51,930 nucleotides of DNA from Pseudoxanthomonas taiwanensis (GCF_010093135.1 NZ_PDWK01000013.1:1-51930), one strand, 5' to 3'; numbered from the stretch's first letter, positions 8,375 to 18,549 are shown. Numbers and translations: made by a program. Notes: a model not told the origin generated them from the letters alone.

Positions 8375-8963
8375 CTTTGGGGAAGATCTCCGACTCGATC
8401 AGGGCGCACAGCAGGTGGCCGATGAACTCGTGGCCTTCCTGGATGCGCGGGGTCTCGTTCGATGGGACCTGGAAGCAGACGTCGCAACGGCCGGCCATGT
8501 CGCCGCCGCCCGCGCCAGTGAAGCCGATCACCTTCACGCCCTTGGCCTCGGCCGCGTCGAGCGCGCGCAGGATGTTCTTCGAGCGCCCGGAGGTGGAGAT
8601 GGCGATGAACACGTCGCCCTCCTGGCCCAGCGCCTCGACCTGGCGGGCGAAGGTGTAGTCGTAGCCGTAGTCGTTGCCGATCGCGGTGAGGATCGAGGTG
8701 TCGGTGGTCAGCGCGATCGCCGGCAGGCCCGGGCGGTCGTAGTAGAAGCGGCTGACCAGTTCGCCGGCCCAGTGCTGGGCGTCGGCGGCGCTGCCGCCGT
8801 TGCCGGCGAACAGCAGCTTCCTGCCTGCGCGCAGGGCGTCGACGCACAGCCGCACCGCCTGCGCGATCTGCTCGCGCAGCCGCGCGTCGGCGGCCATCGC
8901 GTTGAAGTTGGCCAGGGTCTTGTCGAACTCCGCCTGGACGAAGGTATTCAACCGATTTTCCAT
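8364..8963 (-). CDS. gmhA: Sedoheptulose 7-phosphate isomerase
   Basis: 199 aa SIS-domain protein, the usual length for GmhA. Characteristic stretches are LLFAGNGGSAADAQHWA, DTSILTAIGNDYGY and ISTSGRSKNILRAL; the C-terminal HEFIGHLLCALIE supplies the conserved His/Glu. It converts sedoheptulose 7-phosphate to D-glycero-D-manno-heptose 7-phosphate in the cytoplasm, the first step for both GDP- and ADP-heptose. The ATG at 8963 lies 16 bases inside the 3' end of hddA, so translation is coupled. Confidence 0.93.
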   Translation of the reverse strand: MENRLNTFVQAEFDKTLANFNAMAADARLREQIAQAVRLCVDALRAGRKLLFAGNGGSAADAQHWAGELVSRFYYDRPGLPAIALTTDTSILTAIGNDYGYDYTFARQVEALGQEGDVFIAISTSGRSKNILRALDAAEAKGVKVIGFTGAGGGDMAGRCDVCFQVPSNETPRIQEGHEFIGHLLCALIESEIFPKDGR

Positions 8964-9976
8964 GAGGACGCTCCGTGCGGAGTGAAGTGGGTGTCGTAGA
9001 CGGTGCCGCCGGCGCCGGACAGCGCGCGCACCAGGCGCACGCGTTCGGCCGGGTCGCACACGAACATCATGAAGCCGCCGCCGCCGGCGCCGGAGACCTT
9101 GGTGGCGAGGGCGCCGTTGGCGAAGGCCAGCGCCTCCAGTTCGTCGATCATCGGGTTGGTGATGCTGGATGCGCTCTGCTTCTTGGCTTCCCAGCCGGAC
9201 TGCATGACCTGGGCGAAGCGCGCCAGGTCGCCGCGCAGCAGCGCCTCCTTCATCTGCACCGCCTCCTGCTTGAGCCGGTGCATCGCCTCCAGCGAATCGG
9301 TGCGGCCCTCCCGGATGTTGCGCGACTGCTCGTCGATGATCTTGGCCGAGGCCCGCGACACGCCGGTGAAGTACAGCACCAGGCTGGCCTCCAGCTCGTT
9401 CCAGATCCATTCCTTGATCCGCAGCGGGTTCACGATGACCCGGTCGCCGGCGTAGAACTCCATGAAGTTGAAGCCACCGAACGCCGCCGCGTACTGGTCC
9501 TGCTTGCCGCCCGCCAGGGCCAGGTCCTTGCGCTCGATGTCATAGGCGATCTGCGCGATCTCGTACTCGCCCAGGGCCAGGCTGAAATACTCGTTGAACG
9601 CGGTGACCAGGGCCACGACCATGGTCGAGGACGAGCCCAGGCCGGATCCGGGCGGGGCGTCCGAATGCGCGCGGATGCGCAGCGCCGGGCGGCGCCCGCC
9701 GAGCAGGCGGTCGGCCACGTGCAGGTACACGCCGCGCATCAGCTGCTGCGGGCCCGGCGAGCGGTCAACCTCCTCCGGGTCGAGCACCTGCACCGAACCG
9801 GCGTCGAGCGCATGCAGTTCGAGCTTGCCGGTCGGGGAACGGTCGAGGGTGGCGTACGCGAACTTGTCGATGGTGACGTTCATGACGAAACCACCGTGCT
9901 GCTCGCTGTACGGCGAGACGTCGGTGCCACCACCGGCCAGGCCCAGGCGCAGCGGCGCGCGGGAACGGATGATCAT
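8948..9976 (-). CDS. hddA: D-glycero-alpha-D-manno-heptose 7-phosphate kinase
   Basis: 342 aa GHMP-family kinase. Visible motifs: N-terminal [18 protein letters not shown], the ATP loop [16 protein letters not shown], and the C-terminal [13 protein letters not shown]. HddA makes heptose 1,7-bisphosphate with alpha configuration, which commits the sugar to the GDP route instead of the ADP-L-heptose route for LPS core. The ATG overlaps the stop of the 1098-aa glycosyltransferase gene (ATGA), linking sugar supply to the polymer-making genes. Confidence 0.9.
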   Translation of the reverse strand: MIIRSRAPLRLGLAGGGTDVSPYSEQHGGFVMNVTIDKFAYATLDRSPTGKLELHALDAGSVQVLDPEEVDRSPGPQQLMRGVYLHVADRLLGGRRPALRIRAHSDAPPGSGLGSSSTMVVALVTAFNEYFSLALGEYEIAQIAYDIERKDLALAGGKQDQYAAAFGGFNFMEFYAGDRVIVNPLRIKEWIWNELEASLVLYFTGVSRASAKIIDEQSRNIREGRTDSLEAMHRLKQEAVQMKEALLRGDLARFAQVMQSGWEAKKQSASSITNPMIDELEALAFANGALATKVSGAGGGGFMMFVCDPAERVRLVRALSGAGGTVYDTHFTPHGASSWKIG

Positions 9977-12900
9977 GCCCGGTTTTCCTTGTCGCGATTG
10001 GTCGAAAGCGCGTCCAGCAGCTGCGCGGTCAGCGCCTGGCGCGAGAACAGCGAACGGGCCAGGCGCGCGCCCTCGCGCGAGCGCCGGCGCCACAGGCCGT
10101 CGTCGGCCAGCAGGCGGGCGATGGCCTCGGCCAGTTCCACGGCGTCGTCGGCCACGGCGGCCACCTGTTCCAGGCCCGGCAGGCCCTGGGCACCCACGGA
10201 GGTCGTCGCCAGCGGCAATCCGTTCTGCAGCGCCTCCACCACCTTGCCCTTCACCCCGGCGCCGTAGCGCAGCGGCACCACCGCCACCCGCGCCTGGCGG
10301 TAGCGGCGGCAAAGTTCGGCGTCGCTCACGTAGCCGGTGACCTCGACCTGGCGCCCGGCCAGGCCCTTGACCACGTCGGTGGGATTGGAGCCGACCAGCG
10401 ACAGCGTCAGCTGCGGATGTTCGCGCCACAGCCGCGGCATCACTTCCTGGACCAGCCACAGCGCGGCGTCGACGTTGGGCGAATGCGCGAAGCCGGCGAC
10501 GAACACCAGCCCCGAACGCCCGTCCGGCTCGGCGTCGTCGACGAAGTGGTCGAAGGCATACGGCGAGATGGCGCGGACCGGGGTTCCGGGCGCCAGCGCC
10601 GCGACCTCGTCGGCCTCCTCCTGCGACGGGTAGAGGACGATGTCCGCCCCCTGCCACAGTTGCCGTTCCAGCGCCTCGATGCGGCGCGCCTCGTGGCGCA
10701 GGTCATCGCGCCCGGCCACGTCCGCCTCGCGCGCCAGGCGGCGGAAATGCAGGTCGTGCCCGTAATAGGCCACCGGCACCCCCGGCGCCTGCTTGCGCAG
10801 CGCCTGCAGGTAGGGCAGCGAGATGTGCGGCCGCGACAGCAGCACCGCGTCCAGCCCGGCCCCGCACTCGCGCAGGTAGTCGGCGAAGCCGCCCATGCGC
10901 CGGCTGCCGTAGATCACCTCCACCCCGCGCCGCTGCAGCGGCGGCGTATACACCGGATCCTGGTGCAGGTTGTCCGGCCAGAACTTGACCACCCAGCCGG
11001 CGGCCAGCAGGGAATCGATGAAGGCCACCATCGTGCGCGAGCCGGCGTCGCGGTCCGGCTGCGGCACGTAGTGGTCGACGATCAGCACGACCTTGCGGCC
11101 CCAGGCGCGGTCGCGCGCCCGCATCACCTGCTCGCCGTTGGGGTAGTGCGCCGCCAGTTCCGCCTCCCAGCGCCGGCGCAGCTTCTCCTGGTTGGCGACC
11201 TGGTAGGCCTTCACGCCACCGGAGGTGTCGGTGCCGTGGGAGATGCCCTCGAAGTGCACCACGGTGGAGAACGGAGTGTAGTAGACCTCGCGCCCGGACT
11301 GCCGCACCTTGAACGCCAGGTCCGAGTCCTCGCAGTACGCCGGGCAATAGTGCTCGTCGAACCCGCCCAGCTCGCGGAACAGGGCCAGCGGCAACAGGAT
11401 GCTCGCGCCGGAGCAGTAGTCGGCCGGGCGCACATAGTTGAACTCGTGCTCGCCCGGGTCGCGCAGGCGGCCGTAGTTCCAGGCCGAGCCGTCGCGCCAG
11501 ACGATGCCGCCGGCCTCCTGCAGGCGGCCATCGGGGTACACCAGGCGCGAGCCGGCCATGCCGGCATCCGGATGGTCGGCGAACACGTCCAGCAGGCCGT
11601 CCAGCCAGCCGGGCATCACCTGGGTGTCGTTGTTGAGGAAGCACACGTACTCGCCGCGCGCCAGTTCGGCCGCGGCGTTGCAGGAACGGATGAAACCGAG
11701 GTTCTGCGGATGCTCGTGGTAGCGCAGCCCCGGCACCCCGGCCAGGCGTCCGATCTCGGTGTCGCCGGAGGCGTCCTCGGCGACGAGGATCTCGTAGGAC
11801 ACGCGCGGCGCCGACTCGACGATCGAGCGCACCGCCGCGGCGGTGTAGCCGAGGTTGCCGTAGGCCGGAATGATGACGGACACGCGGGGCGCGTCGAACA
11901 CCGGCACCGCAAGACCATCCAGGACGTGCTCCACGTCCTGGACTGCGGCCACCACCTGCGCGGTGATCGCCCTGGCCTGCTGCTTCTCCGTCCTCGCCAG
12001 CAGCCACCGCCGGACCGGCGTCGCGAAGGGCGCCAGCAGCGGATGCGATCCCAGCCCGCGACCGCGCAGGGAAGCGACCACTGCTGCCCAGTCGCCGCGC
12101 GCCACGCGTGCAGCGAAGCGGAGGGGCTTGGTTACCCGCCAGGAGCGGGACCCGTCGCCGGACCGGCCGCCGATCTGGGCGTGCAGGTCGCCCCGCATCC
12201 TGTGGATGGCACCGGCCACGGAGGACATGCGCGCCTGCAGGTCGTCATGGTCGCCACGGAGCTTCTCGTGCTCGTGGTGGAGCTCCTGGTAGATGTGGCA
12301 GGTCTCGTCGTGACTCCGCTCGAGGGCCTCGTGCGCCTGCTCCAGCGCCTCATGTGCCTGGCGCAGCTCGCCGAGCGTATCCCGGAGCGAACCCAGCTCC
12401 CGGTCGAGGGACAGCGCCCAGGCGGTCCGCTCCTCGAACTCGCCCTGCAGAGTCGCGTAACGGGAGCGCCACTCGGCGATCTCCTTGTCCTGCGCCTGTG
12501 CCCACCTGGCCACTTCACGGTGGCGCTCGTAGAGATCCTCTGTCTCCGACAACAGGATGGACGGCCCCAGCCCGGGCAGCAGGCGCTCGTCCGCGGCCGC
12601 CAAGGCGATGAAGTACACCGGCTCGTCCCACGTGGCCACGCGCTCCTCGACGGCCCCCGCCGCCTCGGCTAGGCCCTGCCAGCTTCCCGACAGGCGGTCG
12701 GGCGCCAGGTGGGTGATCGTGGAGGCCACCGCGAGACGCTGGCCGACGTACCGCACGGCCGGGAAGTGGCGCCCGAGCAGTTCGGACAGCTCGGCCATGT
12801 CCAGCTCGCGGACATGGAACTCGTTGTGGTGGCCCGCCTTCTCCGAATACACCTTGCGATTGGGCGAGGAAAGGATCAGGCAGCCCTCCGGCCTGAGGAC

Positions 12901-13269
12901 GCGCCGGATCTCGGCGATCATCTCCTCCTGCTCATGGAGGTGTTCCAGCGTCTCGAAGGAGACGACCACGTCCACGCAGTTGTCCGGCAGAGGGAGCGCG
13001 GCGGCCGAACCCTGTTCGAAGCGGAGGTTGGCGATACCGGCGTACTTCGTCCGGGCGTGTTCCACCGCCTCCTGCGAAATGTCCACGCCCACGACGGAAC
13101 GCGCGACCCGAGCCATGGCGGCGCTGCCATAGCCCTCCCCCGAGGCGACGTCCAGGACGTCCTTGCCCGCCACCGCCGACAGGCACCAGGAGTAGCGATG
13201 GAGGTGCTCTTGGCGGATTTCGCCCCCCTCCGTGGGGATGAAGCGCTCGCCCGTGAATTTCATGCTCAT
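9973..13269 (-). CDS. Methyltransferase - coiled coil - GT2 - GT4 multidomain protein, candidate O-antigen chain terminator
   Basis: 1098 aa, four parts. Residues about 35-200 are a class I SAM methyltransferase: [23 protein letters not shown], and FETLEHL. Residues about 245-355 are charged and heptad-like with repeats such as [14 protein letters not shown], a clear coiled coil. Residues about 460-700 are a GT2 domain ([40 protein letters not shown]). Residues about 726-1090 resemble a GT4 glycosyltransferase ([38 protein letters not shown]). The gene sits between wzt and hddA with 4-base overlaps on both sides. By analogy with WbdD of E. coli O9a, where a methyltransferase and a coiled-coil ruler end the chain before ABC export, it may extend, cap and measure the glycan; this is inference. 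Confidence 0.85.
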   Translation of the reverse strand: MSMKFTGERFIPTEGGEIRQEHLHRYSWCLSAVAGKDVLDVASGEGYGSAAMARVARSVVGVDISQEAVEHARTKYAGIANLRFEQGSAAALPLPDNCVDVVVSFETLEHLHEQEEMIAEIRRVLRPEGCLILSSPNRKVYSEKAGHHNEFHVRELDMAELSELLGRHFPAVRYVGQRLAVASTITHLAPDRLSGSWQGLAEAAGAVEERVATWDEPVYFIALAAADERLLPGLGPSILLSETEDLYERHREVARWAQAQDKEIAEWRSRYATLQGEFEERTAWALSLDRELGSLRDTLGELRQAHEALEQAHEALERSHDETCHIYQELHHEHEKLRGDHDDLQARMSSVAGAIHRMRGDLHAQIGGRSGDGSRSWRVTKPLRFAARVARGDWAAVVASLRGRGLGSHPLLAPFATPVRRWLLARTEKQQARAITAQVVAAVQDVEHVLDGLAVPVFDAPRVSVIIPAYGNLGYTAAAVRSIVESAPRVSYEILVAEDASGDTEIGRLAGVPGLRYHEHPQNLGFIRSCNAAAELARGEYVCFLNNDTQVMPGWLDGLLDVFADHPDAGMAGSRLVYPDGRLQEAGGIVWRDGSAWNYGRLRDPGEHEFNYVRPADYCSGASILLPLALFRELGGFDEHYCPAYCEDSDLAFKVRQSGREVYYTPFSTVVHFEGISHGTDTSGGVKAYQVANQEKLRRRWEAELAAHYPNGEQVMRARDRAWGRKVVLIVDHYVPQPDRDAGSRTMVAFIDSLLAAGWVVKFWPDNLHQDPVYTPPLQRRGVEVIYGSRRMGGFADYLRECGAGLDAVLLSRPHISLPYLQALRKQAPGVPVAYYGHDLHFRRLAREADVAGRDDLRHEARRIEALERQLWQGADIVLYPSQEEADEVAALAPGTPVRAISPYAFDHFVDDAEPDGRSGLVFVAGFAHSPNVDAALWLVQEVMPRLWREHPQLTLSLVGSNPTDVVKGLAGRQVEVTGYVSDAELCRRYRQARVAVVPLRYGAGVKGKVVEALQNGLPLATTSVGAQGLPGLEQVAAVADDAVELAEAIARLLADDGLWRRRSREGARLARSLFSRQALTAQLLDALSTNRDKENRA

Positions 13270-14645
13270 TCGCCCTGCCTGCGTGCAATCTCGATGGCGG
13301 CCATGGGGATGCCTACCAGCCCATGGCGCATGGTTTCGTCGACCGCACGGAACTCGAGGGCATCGTGCAGCCAGTGCTGTTGGGTATGGTCGTCCTGGCT
13401 TCCGGACGCGACCGCCGCGTCCACCATGTAGCTTCCCGATGGAAGCACCGGCATGCGGAACCGGAAAGTCGCATCGATGACCTCACCGGCCGCCATGGAC
13501 GTATCGGCGTTGCGATAGGCCAGATAGGTGTTGTCGCCGAAAAGGCGCTGCCCCAGCCTGTCCTTCACGTAGAAGCCGACGATCGTCGACTCCAGCGCCT
13601 TGTTCGCACGCACGCTGATGCGCAGGTTGACCACTTCGCCACCGGAAAGCAGCGGAGCGGGCTGCCCCTCGGCATCCAGCAGGGCCACGTCCACGATGGT
13701 GGCACCGCCGGCGCCGAACTGCGGGCCGGCGCGGTCCGGGTCGAATTCGAACACCGCCAGGCGGTTGCAGACGCCCAGCTCGTCCATCAGCTTCTTGCGG
13801 AAGTCCTCCCGGCAGGCCTCCTCCCGCTGCCTGCGCCGCTCCACGCCCACGTCCACGTGGACGACCTCGCCGACAGCGTCGGCGCGACCGCGCGCGTGCT
13901 GCTGGGCCATGTAGGCCTCGACTATGGCGCCGGCGCGGCCCTCCATCCGCACCTGTCCGTCCTCCAGCCAGATCGCCCTGGAGCACAGGTTGGTGACGGC
14001 GGCCGCGTCGTGGCTGACGAACAGCAGCGTGCCGTGCTTCTGGAAGTTGCGCAGGAAGCGCATGCACTTCTGCGCGAAGAACGCGTCGCCCACCGACAGC
14101 GCCTCGTCGACGATGAGGATGTCCGCGTCCACATGGGCGATGACCGCGAAGGCCAGGCGCACGGCCATGCCACTGGAATAGCTGCGCACCGGCTGGTCGA
14201 TGAACTCGCCGATGTCGGCGAAGTCCAGGATCTGCTGCATGCGCTCGTCGATCTGGGCGCGCGTCAGGCCCAGGATCGTGCCGTTGAGGTAGACGTTCTC
14301 GCGCCCGGTGAAGTCGGGGTTGAAGCCGCTGCCCAGCTCCAGCAGGGCGGCCACCCGGCCGTGCACCTGACAGGTGCCGGTGGTCGGCCTCAGGGTGCCG
14401 GCGATGATCTGCAGCAGCGTGGACTTGCCCGAACCGTTGCGGCCGATGATGCCCACCGTTTCGCCGCGCCGAACCTGGAAGGACACGTCGCGCAGGGCGT
14501 GGAACTCCCGGTGCTTGCCGTCGCGGCCGGTGAGTGCCTGCCACAGGCGCTGCGATGGCTTCTCGTACATCCGGTAGGTCTTGCCGACCCCGTCCACCCG
14601 GATCACCGGCTCGCCCAGAGCCGGCTGTTGCCGCTCAGAGGACAT
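13266..14645 (-). CDS. wzt: O-antigen ABC exporter ATP-binding subunit with C-terminal glycan-binding domain
   Basis: 459 aa. The first about 250 residues are an ABC ATPase: Walker [10 protein letters not shown] at 68-76, Q-loop region [13 protein letters not shown], signature RSYSSGM, Walker [13 protein letters not shown] and His-loop FVSHD. Residues about 280-459 form the extra C-terminal beta-sandwich typical of Wzt proteins that recognise the modified non-reducing end of the O-antigen before export through Wzm. This fits a polymer capped by the methyltransferase gene directly downstream. ATG 14645 is used; it overlaps the wzm stop by 11 bases, and the stop overlaps the next ATG. Confidence 0.92.
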   Translation of the reverse strand: MSSERQQPALGEPVIRVDGVGKTYRMYEKPSQRLWQALTGRDGKHREFHALRDVSFQVRRGETVGIIGRNGSGKSTLLQIIAGTLRPTTGTCQVHGRVAALLELGSGFNPDFTGRENVYLNGTILGLTRAQIDERMQQILDFADIGEFIDQPVRSYSSGMAVRLAFAVIAHVDADILIVDEALSVGDAFFAQKCMRFLRNFQKHGTLLFVSHDAAAVTNLCSRAIWLEDGQVRMEGRAGAIVEAYMAQQHARGRADAVGEVVHVDVGVERRRQREEACREDFRKKLMDELGVCNRLAVFEFDPDRAGPQFGAGGATIVDVALLDAEGQPAPLLSGGEVVNLRISVRANKALESTIVGFYVKDRLGQRLFGDNTYLAYRNADTSMAAGEVIDATFRFRMPVLPSGSYMVDAAVASGSQDDHTQQHWLHDALEFRAVDETMRHGLVGIPMAAIEIARRQGE

Positions 14646-15444
14646 CGCCGAACCCTCCGCGCATCCTGCGGAAGACGGCCAGGGCCAGCGCCCCCAGCAT
14701 GGTGACACAGGCGGTATACAGACCCAGGGCGCTCCAGTCCGGCATCCGCCCCCAGATCACGACCTCGCGCGCCTGGTCAATGATCATGGTCAGCGGGTTG
14801 GCATAGAACACCCAACGGTAGCTCTCGGGCAGGCTGTCCACCGGCACGATGGCCGAGGACAGGAACAGCATCGCCGCCGCCAGCACGCCGACGATCTGGC
14901 CGATGTCGCGCAGGTAGACGCCGAGCGCGGACAGGAACCAGCCAACCGCCACGGCCAGGATCGCCAGCGGCGCGATCACCACCGGCAGCAGCAGCGTGTG
15001 CCAGAACAGCTCCCCGTGCCAGACCCACTTGAGCAGGATCAGCACAAGAGCGTTCATGCCGAGGTGGAACAGGGCGGTGAGCATGGTGCTGCAGGCCAGC
15101 AGCTCCAGCGGAAACACCACCCGTTTCACGTAGCTGGGATTGGACAGGACCAGATTGGGGGCCCGCGTCAGACACTCGGCGAAGAACCCGTGGATGATCA
15201 GGCCGGTGAACAGGATCAGGGCGAAGTCCGTGGTCGAGCCCGAGGTGCCAGGCCACCGGCTCTTGAGGATGTAACCGAACGCCAGGGTGTAGACCATCAA
15301 CATCAGGAACGGGCTGATCAGCGACCACAGCAACCCGATCGCCGCGCCGCGGTACCTGCCCAGGATCTCCCGCTTGGTCAGCTCAGCCAGCAGGGAACGA
15401 TACTGCAGGACCCTGGGCAACAGTTGGCTCATGCTCTCCGCCAT
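14635..15444 (-). CDS. wzm: O-antigen ABC exporter permease
   Basis: 269 aa, six predicted membrane helices, ABC-2 type. Family features are the amphipathic N-terminus LTKREILGRYRGAAIGLLWSL and the C-terminal YRWVFYANPLTMIIDQARE. It forms the inner-membrane channel that, with Wzt, flips undecaprenyl-linked O-antigen to the periplasm. Its ATG overlaps the metB stop (TGATG), so expression depends on ribosomes leaving metB. A second ATG at 15432 is a possible start. Confidence 0.92.
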   Translation of the reverse strand: MAESMSQLLPRVLQYRSLLAELTKREILGRYRGAAIGLLWSLISPFLMLMVYTLAFGYILKSRWPGTSGSTTDFALILFTGLIIHGFFAECLTRAPNLVLSNPSYVKRVVFPLELLACSTMLTALFHLGMNALVLILLKWVWHGELFWHTLLLPVVIAPLAILAVAVGWFLSALGVYLRDIGQIVGVLAAAMLFLSSAIVPVDSLPESYRWVFYANPLTMIIDQAREVVIWGRMPDWSALGLYTACVTMLGALALAVFRRMRGGFGDVL

Positions 15445-16625
15445 CAGCGCAACGCATCCTCCAGGTCGTCACGCAGGTCCTCGAGCGCCTCCACGCCCAC
15501 GCTCAGGCGCACCAGGGCGTCGGAGATGCCCAGGCGGGCGCGGCGCTCCGGGGGCACCGAGGCGTGGGTCATGACCGCCGGGTGGTTGACCAGGCTTTCC
15601 ACGCCGCCGAGCGACTCGGCCAGGGTGAACAGCCGGGTCCGTTCGCAGAAGCGGCGTGCGGCCTCGTAGCCGCCGCGCAGCACCACCGAGACGATGCCGC
15701 CAAAACCCTGCATCTGCCGGGCGGCCAGCTCGTGCTGCGGGTGCGAGGACAGGCCGGGGTAGATCACCTTCTCCACCGCCGGGTGCGACTGCAGCCATTG
15801 CGCCAGGGCGTGGGCGTTGGCGCAGTGCGCGCGCATGCGCAGCGGCAGGGTCTTCAGGCCGCGCAGGGCCAGGAAGCTGTCGAACGGCCCCTGCACGGCG
15901 CCGACCGAGTTCTGCAGGAAGGCCATGCGCTCGGCCAGTTCGTCATCGCCGGCGACGACCACGCCGCCGACCATGTCCGAGTGGCCGTTGAGGTACTTGG
16001 TGGCCGAATGCACCACCAGGTGCGCACCCAGCTCCAGCGGACGCTGCAGCATGGGCGAGGCGAAGGTGTTGTCCACCACCACCAGCAGCCCGTGGCGCCG
16101 CGCCACCCCGGCCACCGCAGCGATGTCCACGACCTTCAGCATCGGGTTGGTGGGCGTCTCGATCCACACCATCCGGGTGCGCGGCGTGATGGCCGCCTCG
16201 AAGGCGGCCAGGTCGGTCAGGTCGACGAAGCTGAAGTCCAGGCCCGCGCTGCGCCGGCGCACCCGCTCGAACAGCCGGTAGCTGCCGCCGTACAGGTCGT
16301 CCATCGCCACCACGTGGTCGCCACTGTCCAGCAGCTCCAGCACGGTGGAGGTGGCGGCCATGCCCGAGGCGAAGGCGAAGCCGCGCACACCGCCCTCCAG
16401 CGCCGCCACACAGCGCTCGTAGGCGAACCGGGTGGGGTTCTGGGTGCGCGAGTACTCGAAGCCCTGGTGCTCGCCGGGGCTGGACTGCGCATAGGTGGAG
16501 GTGGCGTAGATGGGGGGCATCACCGCCCCGGTGGCCGGGTCCGGAGCCTGGCCGCCGTGGATGGCCAGGGTCTCCTTGGCCATGGCGCGGCGCTCCTGCC
16601 GCCCGTGCTTCTGATGGTCCGACAT
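15444..16625 (-). CDS. metB: Cystathionine gamma-synthase/lyase-type PLP enzyme
   Basis: 393 aa, Cys/Met-metabolism PLP family. The PLP lysine lies in VHSATKYLNGHSDMVGG; other family blocks are EYSRTQNPTR, SGMAATSTV, ETPTNPMLKVVD and SLGGVESLVNHPAVMTHAS. Members act in transsulfuration as gamma-synthase or gamma-lyase and sequence alone does not settle which; a cystathionine beta-synthase immediately upstream favours the lyase direction (methionine to cysteine), although the Xanthomonas name is metB. The gene follows the beta-synthase by 73 bases and marks the conserved border of the LPS locus. A second ATG within the first 15 codons is also possible. Confidence 0.9.
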   Translation of the reverse strand: MSDHQKHGRQERRAMAKETLAIHGGQAPDPATGAVMPPIYATSTYAQSSPGEHQGFEYSRTQNPTRFAYERCVAALEGGVRGFAFASGMAATSTVLELLDSGDHVVAMDDLYGGSYRLFERVRRRSAGLDFSFVDLTDLAAFEAAITPRTRMVWIETPTNPMLKVVDIAAVAGVARRHGLLVVVDNTFASPMLQRPLELGAHLVVHSATKYLNGHSDMVGGVVVAGDDELAERMAFLQNSVGAVQGPFDSFLALRGLKTLPLRMRAHCANAHALAQWLQSHPAVEKVIYPGLSSHPQHELAARQMQGFGGIVSVVLRGGYEAARRFCERTRLFTLAESLGGVESLVNHPAVMTHASVPPERRARLGISDALVRLSVGVEALEDLRDDLEDALR

Positions 16626-16698
16626 GCACGTCCTTGGAAAATGACCGGCGATTCCTAGGGGTGACCGGCTTAACGGCCAGCCACCGGGGACTGGGGGC

Positions 16699-18075
16699 TC
16701 ACTGCACCCGGCGGCGCAGGTAGTTTAGCAGGTCGATGCGGGTGATCAGGCCCAGGAACTGGTCGCCGTCGGTGACGATGGCGACCTGGCCGCGGTCAAA
16801 CACCGGCAGCAGGGCCTCGATCGGGGCCTTGACGTCCAGCTTTTCCAGCTTGGTGACCATGGCCACCGAGACCGGGTCGCGGAAGCGCGCCTCGTCGCCG
16901 TACACGTGCAGCAGCACGTCGCTCTCGTCGATGATGCCGGCCAGGCGGTCGCCTTCCATCACCGGCAGCTGCGACACGTCGTACAGCTTCATCCGCTGGT
17001 AGGCGGTGGTCAGCAGGTCGGTCGGGGCGACCACCACGGTGTCGCGCTGCGCGTACGGGCGCATGATCAGGTCGCGCAGGTCGCCGTGGTACGGGCGCTG
17101 CAGGAAGCCGTTGTCCAGCATCCAGTAGTCGTTGTACATCTTCGACAGGTACTTGTTGCCGGTGTCCGGCACCAGCACCACGACCTTCTTCGGCCGGCTC
17201 TGCTCGCGGCAGTAGCGCAGCGCGGCGGCCACCAGCGTGCCGGTGGAGGAGCCGCCGAGGATGCCCTCCCTGGCCAGCAGCTCGCGCGCGGTGTGGAAGC
17301 TCTCCGCGTCGGGGATGGCGTAGGCCTTCTTCACCCGGCTGAAGTCCGAGATCGAGGGCAGGAAGTCCTCGCCGATGCCCTCCACCAGCCAGGTGCCTGA
17401 CTTGTCGCTGAGCACGCCCTCGTTGATGTACTGGGCCAGGATCGAGCCGACCGGATCGGCCAGCACCAGCTCCACGTGCGGGGCGTGCTTTTCGAAGCAG
17501 CGCGACAGGCCGGTCATGGTGCCGGAGCTGCCGCAGCCGAAGACGATGGCGTCGAAGCCGCCAACCTCGGCCATCTGCTCGATGATCTCCGGGCCGGTGC
17601 CGAACTCGTGGGCGGCCGGGTTGTCCGGGTTGCCGAACTGGTTGATGAACAACGCCCCCGGGGTCTCGGCGGCGATGCGCGCGGCCAGGTCCTGGTAGTA
17701 CTCCGGGTGGCCCTTGCCCACGTCGGAGCGGGTCAGCACCACCTCGGCGCCCATGGCCTTGAGGTTGAAGATCTTCTCCCGGCTCATCTTGTCCGGGACC
17801 ACCAGGATCAGGCGGTAGCCCTTCTGCTGCGCGACCAGGGCCAGGCCGATGCCGGTGTTGCCGGCGGTGCCCTCGACGATGGTGGCGCCCGGCTTGAGGT
17901 CGCCGCGGCGCTCGGCCGCCTCGATCATGGCCAGGCCGATGCGGTCCTTGATCGAGCCGCCGGGGTTGGCGCATTCCAGCTTCAGGTACAGCTCGCACGG
18001 CCCGGTGTCCAGGCGGCGGGCCTTGACCATGGGCGTACGCCCGATCAGTTCGAGCACGGAGGCATGGATGGCCAT
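16699..18075 (-). CDS. cbs: Cystathionine beta-synthase with C-terminal CBS pair
   Basis: 458 aa. The N-terminal 320 residues are a fold-type II PLP enzyme: the PLP lysine is in NPGGSIKDRIG (about residue 43), the substrate loop is EGTAGNTGIG, and GCGSSGTMTGL binds the PLP phosphate. Residues about 335-455 contain two CBS motifs (VAPTDLLTTAYQRM...GIIDESDVLLH and a second ending LGLITRIDLLNYL), which in relatives bind adenosyl ligands. There is no N-terminal heme domain. It condenses serine and homocysteine to cystathionine and pairs with the gene downstream. The start at 18075 fits the family; the ribosome site is weak. Confidence 0.92.
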   Translation of the reverse strand: MAIHASVLELIGRTPMVKARRLDTGPCELYLKLECANPGGSIKDRIGLAMIEAAERRGDLKPGATIVEGTAGNTGIGLALVAQQKGYRLILVVPDKMSREKIFNLKAMGAEVVLTRSDVGKGHPEYYQDLAARIAAETPGALFINQFGNPDNPAAHEFGTGPEIIEQMAEVGGFDAIVFGCGSSGTMTGLSRCFEKHAPHVELVLADPVGSILAQYINEGVLSDKSGTWLVEGIGEDFLPSISDFSRVKKAYAIPDAESFHTARELLAREGILGGSSTGTLVAAALRYCREQSRPKKVVVLVPDTGNKYLSKMYNDYWMLDNGFLQRPYHGDLRDLIMRPYAQRDTVVVAPTDLLTTAYQRMKLYDVSQLPVMEGDRLAGIIDESDVLLHVYGDEARFRDPVSVAMVTKLEKLDVKAPIEALLPVFDRGQVAIVTDGDQFLGLITRIDLLNYLRRRVQ

Positions 18076-18117
18076 CTTAGATCCGGTTGCGGCACCGCGG
18101 GACGCGGCGGAACCCGG

Positions 18118-18147
18118 ATTATCGGCCGGAACCCGGCGCCAGGTCAG
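18118..18147 (-). promoter_or_regulatory. Putative sigma-70 promoter of the cbs-metB unit
   Basis: On the minus strand CTGACC (18147-18142) and GATAAT (18123-18118) are separated by 18 bases, placing transcription start about 35 bases before the cbs ATG. No other strong promoter is seen before wzm, so the O-antigen genes may be read from here. Confidence 0.4.
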
Positions 18148-18173
18148 CGGGGCCTCCGTGGTCCCCGGATGGT

Positions 18174-18213
18174 GCGGGCGGCGGCAGCCGACGAGGAAGC
18201 TGCCGCCGCCCGC
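18174..18213 (-). terminator. Perfect 15-bp hairpin downstream of the ydcH-like gene
   Basis: Arms 18174-18188 and 18199-18213 are perfectly complementary around a 10-base loop, 18 bases past the stop of the ydcH-like gene. There is no T-run, so it may be a pause/Rho-assisted terminator or RNA-stabilising hairpin. It separates that gene from the cbs promoter. Confidence 0.6.
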
Positions 18214-18231
18214 CGCGGGAAGCCTCAGCCG

Positions 18232-18450
18232 TCAGTGGGTGGTGCATTGTTCGTACAGGCGCAGGAGCTTTTCCTTGGTGGCCAGCTTCTCGCGCTTCAT
18301 CTGGGCCAGGGTGACGTCATCGATCGGAAGCACCCCGAGCTCGGCGTCCATGACCTTCTTGTCCAGCTGGCGGTGTCGCTGGTACAGCTGCTTGAACTCG
18401 GGGTTGCGCTTCATCAGAGCTTCGATTTCAGCCTGCTGCCCTTCGAACAT
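18232..18450 (-). CDS. YdcH/SlyX-like small helical protein (DUF465)
   Basis: 72 aa, almost entirely helical and charged. The pattern NPEFKQLYQRHRQLDKKV in the first half and LAQMKREKLATKEKLLRLY in the second is typical of YdcH (DUF465) proteins, which form short antiparallel coiled coils; their function is unknown. ATG 18450 is preceded by a GA-rich ribosome site. A terminator-like hairpin follows, and an RNA-like unit lies upstream. Confidence 0.85.
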   Translation of the reverse strand: MFEGQQAEIEALMKRNPEFKQLYQRHRQLDKKVMDAELGVLPIDDVTLAQMKREKLATKEKLLRLYEQCTTH

Positions 18451-18512
18451 GTCTACACCTCATCAGGAAAGGCGCATCCCTGCGCGGTCGCCGGCGCCCA
18501 CGCCGGCTCCGG

Positions 18513-18549
18513 AAAAACAAACGCCCCGGGCCGTGCGGGACCGGGGCGT
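18513..18549 (-). terminator. Intrinsic terminator
   Basis: Nine-bp GC stem (18541-18549 with 18521-18529), 11-base loop, then TTTGTTTTT-like bases on the minus strand (complement of 18513-18521). It lies 60 bases before the ydcH-like start, so it ends a separate transcript or acts as an attenuator. Confidence 0.75.
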
